Assembly: GCA_965214695.1 (NCBI GenBank)
Contig: OZ243967.1
Span: 1,922,001-1,986,000 of the forward strand
Direction of reading: 5' to 3'
Origin: JAPOXR01 sp965214695
Lineage (GTDB): Bacteria > Pseudomonadota > Alphaproteobacteria > Rhodobacterales > Rhodobacteraceae
Length of the DNA stretch: 64,000 nt
The stretch's first letter is position 1. Every line of letters begins with the position of its first letter. Below are positions 1 through 7,927 of this stretch, in pieces. The position numbers and the translations under genes were made by a program. The notes under the pieces were generated by a model, which saw only the letters and a list, made by a program, of their open reading frames with translations, did not search any database and was not told the DNA's origin.

Positions 1-392
1 CGGCCACGCTGCGCCTCCGACAACCGTCTCTCCAATGTGGTTCCCTGTTCGGTCAGAAAGAGCCTCCGGGTTCTGCGATCATCGGTTCCGGGACAGGATT
101 GCACCAACCCGTCATCGATCAGCCGGCGCAGAACCCGGTTGAGGGACTGTTTCGATACGCCGAGAATGGCAATGAGGTCGCTGACGATCATGCCCGGGCT
201 GCGATTGATGAAGTGAATCACCCGGTGATGCGCCCGTCCGTAATCCTGTTCCTCGAGTATGCGGTCCGGATCGGAGGTGAACCCCCGATAGGCAAAGAAC
301 ATCGCCTCGATTCCGTTGCGTAGCTGGTCGTCGGTGAGAAACAGCAGCGCTTCGCCCGGCGACCGGCCGGATTTTCCCGGATCCTGCATCAT
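1..392 (-). CDS. MarR-family transcriptional regulator (C-terminus cut by window edge)
   Basis: Read on the minus strand from an ATG at 392 (a second ATG follows at 389) behind an AGGAGG ribosome site. The visible 130 residues form a winged helix-turn-helix of the MarR type: a helix with the residues VIHFINRSPGMIVSDLIAIL, a recognition helix with SKQSLNRVLRRLIDDGLV, and a wing with a D-D-R-R-T-R-R motif, which is the classic MarR wing. The frame is still open at base 1, so the C-terminal dimerisation helix is missing. It is divergent from the aminotransferase gene, and the 8-bp palindrome at 434-452 between them is a likely operator, so autoregulation plus control of the aminotransferase is a reasonable inference. 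The ligand is unknown. Confidence 0.85.
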   Translation of the reverse strand, partial: MMQDPGKSGRSPGEALLFLTDDQLRNGIEAMFFAYRGFTSDPDRILEEQDYGRAHHRVIHFINRSPGMIVSDLIAILGVSKQSLNRVLRRLIDDGLVQSCPGTDDRRTRRLFLTEQGTTLERRLSEAQRG

Positions 393-433
393 ACTTCCTC
401 CTGACTGTGATCGCCTAGCCGACTCGCCAATTT

Positions 434-452
434 ATGTCAACCTTGTTGACAT
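434..452. promoter_or_regulatory. Palindromic operator candidate between marR-type gene and aminotransferase
   Basis: ATGTCAAC-CTT-GTTGACAT is a perfect inverted repeat with 8-bp arms and a 3-bp centre. Size and spacing fit a MarR dimer site. A TTGACA-like -35 element is embedded in each arm, so a bound repressor would cover both divergent promoters. The matching -10 boxes are weak by eye, so the exact promoters are uncertain. Confidence 0.6.
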
Positions 453-556
453 TATATTCAGGCACCGCTAACAGCACCATCCTGTGCCCCGATGCCGCCC
501 ACGGCCTCTCCGACTGGTGCCGGGGCAACATCGCTGCTGCATGGGAGTGGACGAGC

Positions 557-1429
557 ATGGCTGTCTCTTACGATGATCTCGATGGCGTTATCTGGCTGGA
601 TGGCAAACTGGTCGACTGGCGGGCGGCCAATGTCCACATCCTGACCCATGCCATGCATTACGGGTCCTCGGTATTCGAGGGCGAACGGGCCTATGGCGGC
701 AGGATCTTCGAGAGCATGAAGCATACCGAGCGATTGCTGGAATCGGCCCGGCTGCTGCAGATTCCCGTCGAGTATTCGGCGGATGAAATCGAGCGGGCCA
801 AGATCGAGACCATGACGGCAAACGGTCTTGTCGATGCCTATATCCGGCCGGTCATCTGGCGATCATCCGGTGAGGATATGGGGGTGGCCGCCCGGCGCAA
901 CCCGGGTCGCCTGGCCATCGCCACCTGGAAATGGGGAGCCTATTACGGCGACGATGCCAAGTTCCGGGGCGCAAGGCTGGACATCTCGCGTTGGAAGCGT
1001 CCGAGCCCGGAGACCATTCCGAGCCATGCCAAGGCATCGGGCCTCTACATGATCTGCACGATCTCGAAGCATGATGCCGAGGCCAAGGGTTGCTCGGATT
1101 CGATGATGATGGATTATCGTGGCTACGTGGCGGAGGCCACGGGCGCCAATGTCTTCTTTGTCAGGGATGGCGAAGTGCACACGCCCCTGCCGGACTGCTT
1201 CCTGAACGGGATCACCAGGCAATCGGTCATGAAGCTGCTGCGAGACCGCCAGGTCAAGGTCCATGAGCGCCACATTCTGCCGTCGGAACTCGAGGGTTTC
1301 GAACAGTGCTGGCTGACCGGCACCGCCGCCGAAGTCACGCCGGTCGGCCAGATCGATTGCTACAATTTCGAGGTTGGCGAACTGACCCGGACCATTGCCG
1401 GCGACTACGAGAAGCTGGTACGAAGCTGA
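557..1429 (+). CDS. ilvE: Branched-chain amino acid aminotransferase (class IV PLP enzyme)
   Basis: Catalyses reversible transamination between Leu/Ile/Val and 2-oxoglutarate, the last step of branched-chain amino acid synthesis. The 290-residue product shows the fold-type IV aminotransferase pattern: an N-terminal segment with HAMHYGSSVFEGERAY, the PLP-binding lysine in HAKASGLY, a phosphate-binding region with EATGANVFF, and a C-terminal LTGTAAEVTPV motif. The frame is open from 434, but the family begins near the ATG at 557 (MAVSYDDLDG), which has a GGAG site upstream; the upstream extension would run through the palindromic operator. It converges on a threonine-dehydratase-like gene 20 bp away. 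Branched-chain specificity is inferred from similarity to IlvE rather than to the D-amino-acid transaminase encoded near 41 kb. Confidence 0.88.
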   Translation: MAVSYDDLDGVIWLDGKLVDWRAANVHILTHAMHYGSSVFEGERAYGGRIFESMKHTERLLESARLLQIPVEYSADEIERAKIETMTANGLVDAYIRPVIWRSSGEDMGVAARRNPGRLAIATWKWGAYYGDDAKFRGARLDISRWKRPSPETIPSHAKASGLYMICTISKHDAEAKGCSDSMMMDYRGYVAEATGANVFFVRDGEVHTPLPDCFLNGITRQSVMKLLRDRQVKVHERHILPSELEGFEQCWLTGTAAEVTPVGQIDCYNFEVGELTRTIAGDYEKLVRS

Positions 1430-1449
1430 AGGCGGCGCGATCCCGGAAT

Positions 1450-2415
1450 TCAGCCCGGGACACGGCCGGCCAGGGCCTCGGTGAACCACGGCGTGTCGAT
1501 GTTGCCGCCTGACAGGATCAGTGCCACCTTCCGGCCCGCCATGCGCCGCGCCTCCTTCATCAATGCTGCCAGCGGCGCCGCGCCCGCGCCTTCGGCAACA
1601 TTGTGGGTTGCCCGGAAATAGAGCCCGACCGCCTCGACGATTTCCAACTCGCCGACCTCGACCACGCGCTCGGCGCCGCGCGCGTAGATTTCCAGCGCCT
1701 CGGGAACCGGGTCCCTGACCGCGATGCCATCGGCGAAGGTTGTCGCCGAATTGGTCGGAACCGGCTTGCCGGCCGCGAAGGACAGCCGGGCGGCATTGGC
1801 TTTTTCGGATACCACCCCGATGATGCGGGTCCGCAATCCGAGGGCGTCACGGGCGTGGATCAGGCCACAGATCCCCGAGCCGCAGCCGATCGGCACGTAG
1901 ACGGCATCAAGATCCGGCTCGGCGCTGAACAGCTCGAAGGCGTAGGTGGCGACACCGCGAACCAGCTCCGGATGATAGGGCGGCACGAAGAACAGGTTCT
2001 CGTCTTCAGCCATCCTCCGGGCTTCAATCCGGGCCTCGTCGAAATCCCTGCCGAACACGATCACCTCGGCTCCGAAGGCCGCCATCGCCCGGTTTTTCTC
2101 GACCGAATTGCCATGTGGAACCACCACTCTCGATGACAGCCCGGCCGCGGTTGCGGCCCGGGCCACGCTCTGGCCATGATTGCCCCGTGTCGCCGTCACC
2201 ATGCCCGTGGTCTCCGGATGAGTCGTCGTCAGCCAGTCAACCAGTACAATTCCACCGCGGATCTTGAATGCGCCGATTGGCGTGTGATTCTCGTGCTTGA
2301 CCCAGATCTCGGCACCGGTCACGCTCTCCAGTTGCGGCCAGCGGATCTGCGGGGTCGGCTGCATCCGCCGCCCGACGATCGAGGCTGCCTGTTCGAGTTC
2401 CGTCCTGTCCAGCAT
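1450..2415 (-). CDS. Threonine dehydratase-like PLP enzyme (fold type II)
   Basis: Predicted PLP-dependent ammonia-lyase acting on threonine, serine or a hydroxylated relative. The 321-residue protein carries the Schiff-base lysine in the segment PIGAFKIRGG, the substrate-loop ATRGNHGQS, the glycine-rich phosphate cup GCGSGI and the C-terminal SGGNID motif. There is no ACT regulatory domain, so it resembles the short catabolic or serine-racemase type rather than the long, isoleucine-regulated biosynthetic IlvA. Start at 2415 is backed by a GGAGAAG site. Its 3' end faces the branched-chain aminotransferase gene. Threo-hydroxyaspartate or serine/threonine specificity cannot be told apart from sequence alone. 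Confidence 0.8.
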   Translation of the reverse strand: MLDRTELEQAASIVGRRMQPTPQIRWPQLESVTGAEIWVKHENHTPIGAFKIRGGIVLVDWLTTTHPETTGMVTATRGNHGQSVARAATAAGLSSRVVVPHGNSVEKNRAMAAFGAEVIVFGRDFDEARIEARRMAEDENLFFVPPYHPELVRGVATYAFELFSAEPDLDAVYVPIGCGSGICGLIHARDALGLRTRIIGVVSEKANAARLSFAAGKPVPTNSATTFADGIAVRDPVPEALEIYARGAERVVEVGELEIVEAVGLYFRATHNVAEGAGAAPLAALMKEARRMAGRKVALILSGGNIDTPWFTEALAGRVPG

Positions 2416-2514
2416 CCCGTCTTCTCCACTACCAAGCTGGTCGGCAACGCCCCGGATGCCATCAGCACCGGCAAATCACAATAGCTTTTGCTCGCCCGGG
2501 CGAATTGGGCGACA

Positions 2515-3738
2515 ATGGCCAGCCGATTGCCGGAGGATCCAGTGCTGCAGAGCTTTTCCCAATCACCGGCGGACCAGGATTTCATCCAGGATCCCTACCC
2601 GTTCTACCGGAAGACCAGGGCCAGCGGAGACCTGTTCATGTGGACCGATTACGACCAGCTGTCGGCGGTCTCGCACCGGGCGGTCAGCAGGTTCCTGCGC
2701 GACCGGCGCTGGGGGCGGGAGATCCCGCCGGAATTCCGCCAGCCGCCGCCAGCCCATTTGGAGCCCTTCGCCAGCCTCGAGCGAAACTCGATGCTGGAGC
2801 TTGATCCGCCTGTTCACACCCGGCTGCGCGGGTTGGTGAACCGGGCCTTCACCTCTCGCCGCATCAATTCGCTCGAGCCGGACATCCGGGAGCTGGCCAC
2901 GGAACTGGCCACGACCCAGGACGGGGCGTGCATCGAGTTGCACCGGAATTTTGCCGAGAGGCTGCCGGTGATGGTCATTGCCCGGCTGCTTGGCATCGAG
3001 GAGTCGATGTGCAGCCAGCTGCTGGTCTGGTCGCATGACATGGTGGCGATGTACCAGGCCAATCGCGACCACGAGATCGAATTGCGGGCCGCGACGGCGG
3101 CGGCCGAGTTTACCGACTTCATGCGCGGCCAGATCGAGAAGAAGCGGGCATCGCCGGCCAATGATTTGGTCAGTGACCTCATCGCCGCCAGGGACGAGGA
3201 TGGCCGGCTGTCCACCGACGAAATGGTCTCCACCTGCATCCTGCTGCTCAATGCCGGTCACGAGGCAACCGCCTACGCGATCGGCAACGGCATCAAGGCC
3301 ATCCTGGAATCGGGGCTGGACCCGCAAGAGCTGCTCTCGCCGGCCAACCGCGACGCCACGGTCGAGGAAATCCTCAGATTTGACCCGCCACTGCACATCT
3401 TCGAGCGCTGGGCCAGGGAGGACCAGGAGATGTTCGGGGTCGAATTCCGTCGCGGCGACAAGGTGGCGGTGCTGCTGGCAGCGGCCAACCGCGACCCCGA
3501 TGTCTTCGACCGCCCCGAGGAATTCATTGCCGACAGGCCGGCATCGCCGCACACGTCATTCGGCGCCGGAATTCACTTTTGCGTCGGCGCGCCCCTGGCC
3601 CGGCTCGAGCTGGCAGTCGGGCTGTCGACGCTGTTCGAACTCTTCCCGAACCTTGCCATTGCCAGGCCGCCAAAATACGCCGACCGCTACCATTTCCACG
3701 GCCTCGAGGAGTTGTGGGTCACCACCGGGCCAGCCTGA
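2515..3738 (+). CDS. Cytochrome P450 (bacterial, soluble)
   Basis: Haem-thiolate monooxygenase of unknown substrate. Landmarks in order: the C-helix region PPVHTRLRGLVNRAF, the I-helix oxygen-binding stretch LLLNAGHEAT, the K-helix ExxR motif in EEILRFDPP, and the haem loop FGAGIHFCVG with the axial cysteine at about residue 356. At 407 residues without a membrane anchor it fits the soluble bacterial CYP class. The open frame reaches a TTG at 2488, but ATG 2515 gives the usual length. No ferredoxin or ferredoxin reductase gene lies nearby, so its electron donor must be encoded elsewhere. Confidence 0.9.
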   Translation: MASRLPEDPVLQSFSQSPADQDFIQDPYPFYRKTRASGDLFMWTDYDQLSAVSHRAVSRFLRDRRWGREIPPEFRQPPPAHLEPFASLERNSMLELDPPVHTRLRGLVNRAFTSRRINSLEPDIRELATELATTQDGACIELHRNFAERLPVMVIARLLGIEESMCSQLLVWSHDMVAMYQANRDHEIELRAATAAAEFTDFMRGQIEKKRASPANDLVSDLIAARDEDGRLSTDEMVSTCILLLNAGHEATAYAIGNGIKAILESGLDPQELLSPANRDATVEEILRFDPPLHIFERWAREDQEMFGVEFRRGDKVAVLLAAANRDPDVFDRPEEFIADRPASPHTSFGAGIHFCVGAPLARLELAVGLSTLFELFPNLAIARPPKYADRYHFHGLEELWVTTGPA

Positions 3739-3824
3739 CGTTTGCCTTGCCGGTGATCGGTCTCTATGTTGCCGGGACATCGGCGCCTGACCCTCGGCCA
3801 GGCATGAATTCCGGAGGATCACCC

Positions 3825-4076
3825 ATGAAGGATCAGCAGGCGATTGAAGCCATGTCGTTCGAGCAGGCGATGGCAGAGCTGGAGAACACGGTCAACCAGC
3901 TTGAATCAGGCGAAACCAGCCTGGATGATTCCATCAAGCTGTTCGAGTATGGCAGCAGGCTGAAGAAACGCTGTGAGACCACCCTGAATTCTGCCCAGGA
4001 AAAGATCAACACCATCATGCTGGATGCCGATGGCCAGCCGACCGGCCTTTCCGACGATAACGACCCCCCGTTCTGA
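3825..4076 (+). CDS. xseB: Exodeoxyribonuclease VII small subunit
   Basis: Small subunit of the single-strand-specific exonuclease VII, which degrades ssDNA together with XseA in the cytoplasm. The 83-residue product shows the family core SFEQAMAELENTVNQLESGE and a following helical segment SIKLFEYGSRLKKRCETTL. Start ATG 3825 follows a clear CCGGAGG site. The longer open frame beginning at 3579 is an artefact reaching back into the P450 gene. In many alphaproteobacteria xseB sits beside ispA and dxs, but here it stands alone and xseA is not in the window. Confidence 0.93.
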   Translation: MKDQQAIEAMSFEQAMAELENTVNQLESGETSLDDSIKLFEYGSRLKKRCETTLNSAQEKINTIMLDADGQPTGLSDDNDPPF

Positions 4077-4305
4077 CCCGCCATCGGATCGGCAACAACA
4101 CCTCCTGTCGTCCGTTCCGGCCTCGTGCGGGATGGGCCTGGAAATGACTCGCAACACCAACGACATCCAGTTCGAGATCGTACAGCCATGGATTGGCGGA
4201 TAGCGAACATGGCAGGCTGATGCCCGGATTCCTCGTGGCCCTGAACGGCCTCCGTCGCGAACCGCCAACACCTGGTCGGCAATGGGCTCGACGTCAATGA
4301 ATCCC

Positions 4306-4334
4306 TTGTGGAAGCCCGCGTCACATACTATGAA
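4306..4334 (+). promoter_or_regulatory. Possible sigma-70 promoter for the TPP leader
   Basis: TTGTGG (4306-4311) and TATGAA (4329-4334) are separated by 17 bp. Transcription would begin at about 4341, exactly at the 5' edge of the riboswitch P1 stem, which supports the call despite imperfect boxes. Confidence 0.35.
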
Positions 4335-4337
4335 AGC

Positions 4338-4434
4338 CTATCCTCGGGGTGCCCGGCATGGCCGGCTGAGATGCGCAGGACGCAAACCCGTTGAACCTGA
4401 ACCGGTTAGTACCGGCGGAGGGAAGGCAGGATCA
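4338..4434 (+). promoter_or_regulatory. TPP riboswitch (THI element) upstream of thiBPQ
   Basis: The conserved TPP aptamer words occur in order: CGGGGTGCCC, GGCTGAGA, CGCAAACCCGTTGAACCTG, and ACCGGTTAGTACCGGCGGAGGGAA. P1 can form between ATCCT at 4340-4344 and AGGAT at 4428-4432. The thiB ribosome site lies about 35 bases downstream. No U-run terminator is visible, so control at translation initiation (sequestering the AGGAG site) is more likely than attenuation. Binding of thiamine pyrophosphate would shut off the thiamine transporter operon. Confidence 0.95.
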
Positions 4435-4475
4435 TCCTCACCGAACTTCCGCCCGTCAAAGAAGAGGAGTGAGCG

Positions 4476-5462
4476 ATGCGATTCCCCACAATTGCGGCAG
4501 GGTTTTTGGCAGTATCTCCGGCATTCGCCGGTGAATTGCCGGTCCTGACCGTCTACACCTATGACAGCTTCGTTGCCGAATGGGGTCCCGGCCCGGCGGT
4601 TGAAAGTGCCTTCGAGGCGAAATGCGGTTGCGACCTGGAATTTACGGCGGCCGGAGACGGCGCCGCGTTGCTGTCGCGTATCCGCCTGGAAGGCGATCGG
4701 AGCGACGCCGACATTGTCCTCGGTCTCGACACCAACCTGCTGGCAACCGCGGCCGAAACCAGGCTGTTTGCCCCGCACGGCCAGTCAACCTCCGGTCTTG
4801 CCTTGCCAATGGCGTGGAATGATCCGACCTTCCTGCCCTATGACTGGGGTTACTTCGCCTTCGTCCACGATACCGGGATGGAGGATGTGCCGAGCAATTT
4901 CATCTCGCTTGGCAGCGGAGATGCCCGCATCATCATACAGGATCCACGGTCCTCGACGCCCGGTCTCGGATTGTTGTTCTGGGTCAAGGCGGCACATGGC
5001 GACATGGCAGCCGCGATCTGGGAATCGCTTGCCGATAATATCGTGACCGTCACGCCGGGCTGGTCCGAGGCCTATGGCCTGTTCCTTGAGGGCGAATCCG
5101 ACATGGTGTTGAGCTATACGACATCGCCTGCCTATCACCTGATTGCGGAAGACGACGACTCGAAGGCGGCAGCATTGTTTGACGAGGGTCACTACATGCA
5201 GGTCGAGATCGCTGGCAAGCTCGCTGCCAGCGACCAGCCTGACCTCGCTGACCAGTTCCTGGCCTTCATGCTGACCGACGAATTCCAGGCTATCATCCCA
5301 ACGACGAACTGGATGTATCCGGCGGTTGTGCCGGAAGGTGGGCTGCCGGCAGGATTCGACACCCTCATCGAACCGGAGCGGGCACTGCTCTTTGATCCGG
5401 CCGAAGCGCGGGGCCTGCGTGACATGGCGCTTGATGAATGGCTGACGGCGCTCAGCCGCTAG
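4476..5462 (+). CDS. thiB: Thiamine ABC transporter, periplasmic substrate-binding protein
   Basis: Periplasmic binding protein that captures thiamine, TMP or TPP for the ThiPQ permease. The 328-residue precursor starts with a short signal peptide (about residues 1-18, ending AFAG) followed by LTVYTYDSF, the characteristic opening of ThiB. Further family-like stretches include DIVLGLDTNLL, WGYFAFVHDT and NWMYPAV near the C-terminus. Start ATG 4476 follows AGAGGAGTGAG. It is the first gene of the riboswitch-led operon and overlaps the start of thiP by 25 bp. Confidence 0.95.
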   Translation: MRFPTIAAGFLAVSPAFAGELPVLTVYTYDSFVAEWGPGPAVESAFEAKCGCDLEFTAAGDGAALLSRIRLEGDRSDADIVLGLDTNLLATAAETRLFAPHGQSTSGLALPMAWNDPTFLPYDWGYFAFVHDTGMEDVPSNFISLGSGDARIIIQDPRSSTPGLGLLFWVKAAHGDMAAAIWESLADNIVTVTPGWSEAYGLFLEGESDMVLSYTTSPAYHLIAEDDDSKAAALFDEGHYMQVEIAGKLAASDQPDLADQFLAFMLTDEFQAIIPTTNWMYPAVVPEGGLPAGFDTLIEPERALLFDPAEARGLRDMALDEWLTALSR

Positions 5463-6994
5463 ACCATGCGGCTTGGACCGGGATTGCCATCGCCGTCGCA
5501 GTCCCGGCCCTGATCCTCACGAGCGTTGCCGCGGTCTTCATCGCCGCCGACCCTGGTCAAGGCCTGTCTGCCGCAGACTGGGCAGCCATCCGCTTCACCC
5601 TGCTCCAGGCCGTGCTGTCATCCGTGCTGAGCGTTGTTCTGGCAATTCCGCTGGCGCGCGCATTGTCGCGCCGGCGCTTCCCGGGCCGGCCCCTGGTCAT
5701 TGCCTTGCTCGGCGCACCCTTCCTGCTCCCGGTCATCGTGGCAATCTTCGGCCTACTGGCAATCTTCGGCCGAAGCGGCCTGGTGAATGCGGCGCTCGAG
5801 GCTGCCGGCCTGCCGGCCATGACCGTCTACGGCCTGCACGGCGTTGTGCTGGCGCATGTGTTCTTCAACCTCCCGTTGGCGACGCGGCTCCTGCTCCAGG
5901 GCTGGCAGGAAATTCCGGCCGAACGGTTCCGGCTTGCCGCATCGCTCGGCATGTCACCCGGAGCCGTGCAATGGCACCTGGAGGTGCCGATGCTTGCCAG
6001 GATCGCCCCCGGTGCCCTGCTCCTGATCTTTGTCATTTGCACGACCAGTTTTGCCGTCGCCCTGACTCTCGGTGGGGGACCAAGGGCAACGACAATCGAA
6101 CTGGCAATCTACCAGGCGCTGAGGTTCGAATTCGACCTGTCGCGAGCGGCGCTGATGTCGTCGATTCAACTGATTCTGACAGGAATTGCCGCAATCGCGG
6201 CATTGCGGCTGGTGACGACTCCCCGCTTCGGGTCGGGTCTTGACCGCACGCATCACCGCTGGGATGCCGACCGACCGGATTTGCGAGCGGCCGATCTTGC
6301 CGTCATCATCCTGGCCGCGCTCTTCCTCCTGGCACCGCTGGCCGCGGTATTGTCAACAGGCCTGCCGAGACTACCGGCGCTTCCCCAGCCAGTCCTGACT
6401 GCGGGTTTGAGATCATTGCTCATCGCCCTGGCTTCGACATTTGTCACCGTGGCGGCAGGGCTGCTGATGTCGGTGGCTGCAAGCCGGTTGGGACGAAAGG
6501 GCCACATCATTGAAGGTGCCGGACTACTTGCCATCGCGGCGTCACCGCTCGTCCTGGGCACCGGCCTGTTCCTGGTCATCTTTCCCTGGATGGACCCGTC
6601 CCGCCTCGCCATGCCGGTCACCGTGCTGGTCAATTCACTCATGACCCTGCCCTTCGTGCTGCGCATACTCGTTCCGGCCGTCGAGGCGGTTGAGGCGGAA
6701 TTCGGGAGGCTGGCCGACAGCCTCGGCATCATTGGAGCTGCCCGGTTCCGGCTTCTGCTTGTGCCGCGCCTGCGCCGCCCGCTGGGATTCTCGGCCGGCA
6801 TCGCCGCTGCCCTGAGCATGGGCGATCTCGGAGTCATCGCGCTCTTTGCCGATCCGGAAACCGCAACGCTGCCGCTCCAGGTCTTCCGGCTGATGGGCTC
6901 CTACCAGATGGGTGACGCCGCCGGCGCCGCCACGCTGCTCATGCTTCTCAGTTTCGGGTTGTTCTGGGCGTTTGACAGGGGAGGCCGGGGTTGA
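5438..6994 (+). CDS. thiP: Thiamine ABC transporter, permease
   Basis: Inner-membrane permease of the thiamine importer. The 518 residues contain about twelve hydrophobic segments in two homologous halves, each with an ABC-permease EAA-type loop (FRLAASLGMSPGAVQWHLEVP in the first half, FGRLADSLGIIGAARFRLLLVP in the second). Length is near that of E. coli ThiP. The start at 5438 lies inside the thiB 3' end; an ATG at 5466 is out of frame and no better in-frame start follows before the first membrane segment. Translation is probably coupled on both sides, since the stop codon shares a base with the thiQ start. Confidence 0.93.
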   Translation: MADGAQPLDHAAWTGIAIAVAVPALILTSVAAVFIAADPGQGLSAADWAAIRFTLLQAVLSSVLSVVLAIPLARALSRRRFPGRPLVIALLGAPFLLPVIVAIFGLLAIFGRSGLVNAALEAAGLPAMTVYGLHGVVLAHVFFNLPLATRLLLQGWQEIPAERFRLAASLGMSPGAVQWHLEVPMLARIAPGALLLIFVICTTSFAVALTLGGGPRATTIELAIYQALRFEFDLSRAALMSSIQLILTGIAAIAALRLVTTPRFGSGLDRTHHRWDADRPDLRAADLAVIILAALFLLAPLAAVLSTGLPRLPALPQPVLTAGLRSLLIALASTFVTVAAGLLMSVAASRLGRKGHIIEGAGLLAIAASPLVLGTGLFLVIFPWMDPSRLAMPVTVLVNSLMTLPFVLRILVPAVEAVEAEFGRLADSLGIIGAARFRLLLVPRLRRPLGFSAGIAAALSMGDLGVIALFADPETATLPLQVFRLMGSYQMGDAAGAATLLMLLSFGLFWAFDRGGRG

Positions 6995-7683
6995 TGCTGG
7001 AGATCGAGCGGCTGCAATTCTCACGCGAGGGCTTCATGCTGGAAGCCGATTTTGCAATCGAGACCGGCGAGCGGGTTGCCGTGATCGGCCCATCCGGTGG
7101 CGGAAAGTCCACCTTGCTGAGCCTGATCGCAGGCTTCGAGCGCGCAGAGAAGGGCCGCATGGCGTGGAACGGCACCGACCTGACCCCCCTTCCACCTGCA
7201 CGGCGCCCGATCGCCATGCTGTTCCAGGACAACAACCTCTTTCCGCATCTCGACTTGCTGACAAATGTTGCGCTCGGCATCAACCCTTCGGCGCGCCCCG
7301 GGGCCAAAGCATTGGCCGCTGCCGGCGCCGCGCTCGACGAGGTCGGTCTCTCGGAACTCGCCACCCGCAAACCTGCCGACCTGTCGGGAGGCCAGCAAAG
7401 CCGCGCCGCCCTGGCGAGGGCCCTGGTCTCGAACCGCCCACTGATCATGCTAGACGAGCCCTTTTCCGCCCTGGGGCCTGCGCTGCGCGCCGACATGCTG
7501 GATCTCGTGCCGCGACTCCTGCCCGATGCAACCATCCTGATGGTGACACATGATCCCGACGACGCGCTGCGATTCGCGGCTCGCACCGTCTTCGTGAAGG
7601 ACGGACGCGTCGATTCACCGCAGCCGACACGCGAGATGCTTGCCGAGCCACACGCCCGGTTGGCCGCCTACCTCCGAAACTAG
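6994..7683 (+). CDS. thiQ: Thiamine ABC transporter, ATP-binding protein
   Basis: Cytoplasmic ATPase that powers ThiP. The 229 residues contain Walker A GPSGGGKST, the Q-loop in LFQDNNLF, the signature LSGGQQSRAALARAL, Walker B LIMLDEP and the switch histidine in MVTHD. ATG 6994 overlaps the thiP stop (TGATG). Being shorter than a generic importer ATPase and lacking a C-terminal regulatory domain fits ThiQ. It closes the riboswitch-controlled operon; no thiamine biosynthesis gene is in the window, so this strain may rely on salvage or encode synthesis elsewhere. Confidence 0.93.
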   Translation: MLEIERLQFSREGFMLEADFAIETGERVAVIGPSGGGKSTLLSLIAGFERAEKGRMAWNGTDLTPLPPARRPIAMLFQDNNLFPHLDLLTNVALGINPSARPGAKALAAAGAALDEVGLSELATRKPADLSGGQQSRAALARALVSNRPLIMLDEPFSALGPALRADMLDLVPRLLPDATILMVTHDPDDALRFAARTVFVKDGRVDSPQPTREMLAEPHARLAAYLRN

Positions 7684-7927
7684 ATTCCGGGCTCGGCCCG
7701 TGCCGGCAGCCGGCCAGGCTCGCCAGGCGCAGGAGGCCGGTTGGCAATGGTGCAAAGACCAGGCTCGTGACAACAATTGCCGATCCCCTGGCCCGGGACA
7801 TCATGTGCCGGTGTCGCGGATGCATCTCGATTTCTCTGGTTGACCCATTTCCTGCATCAGGGCCAGCCATGTCAGTGTCGTTCCGAAGTTGAATTCTCCG
7901 GCAGGAAACGGGTAGGACCAGCCCTCC

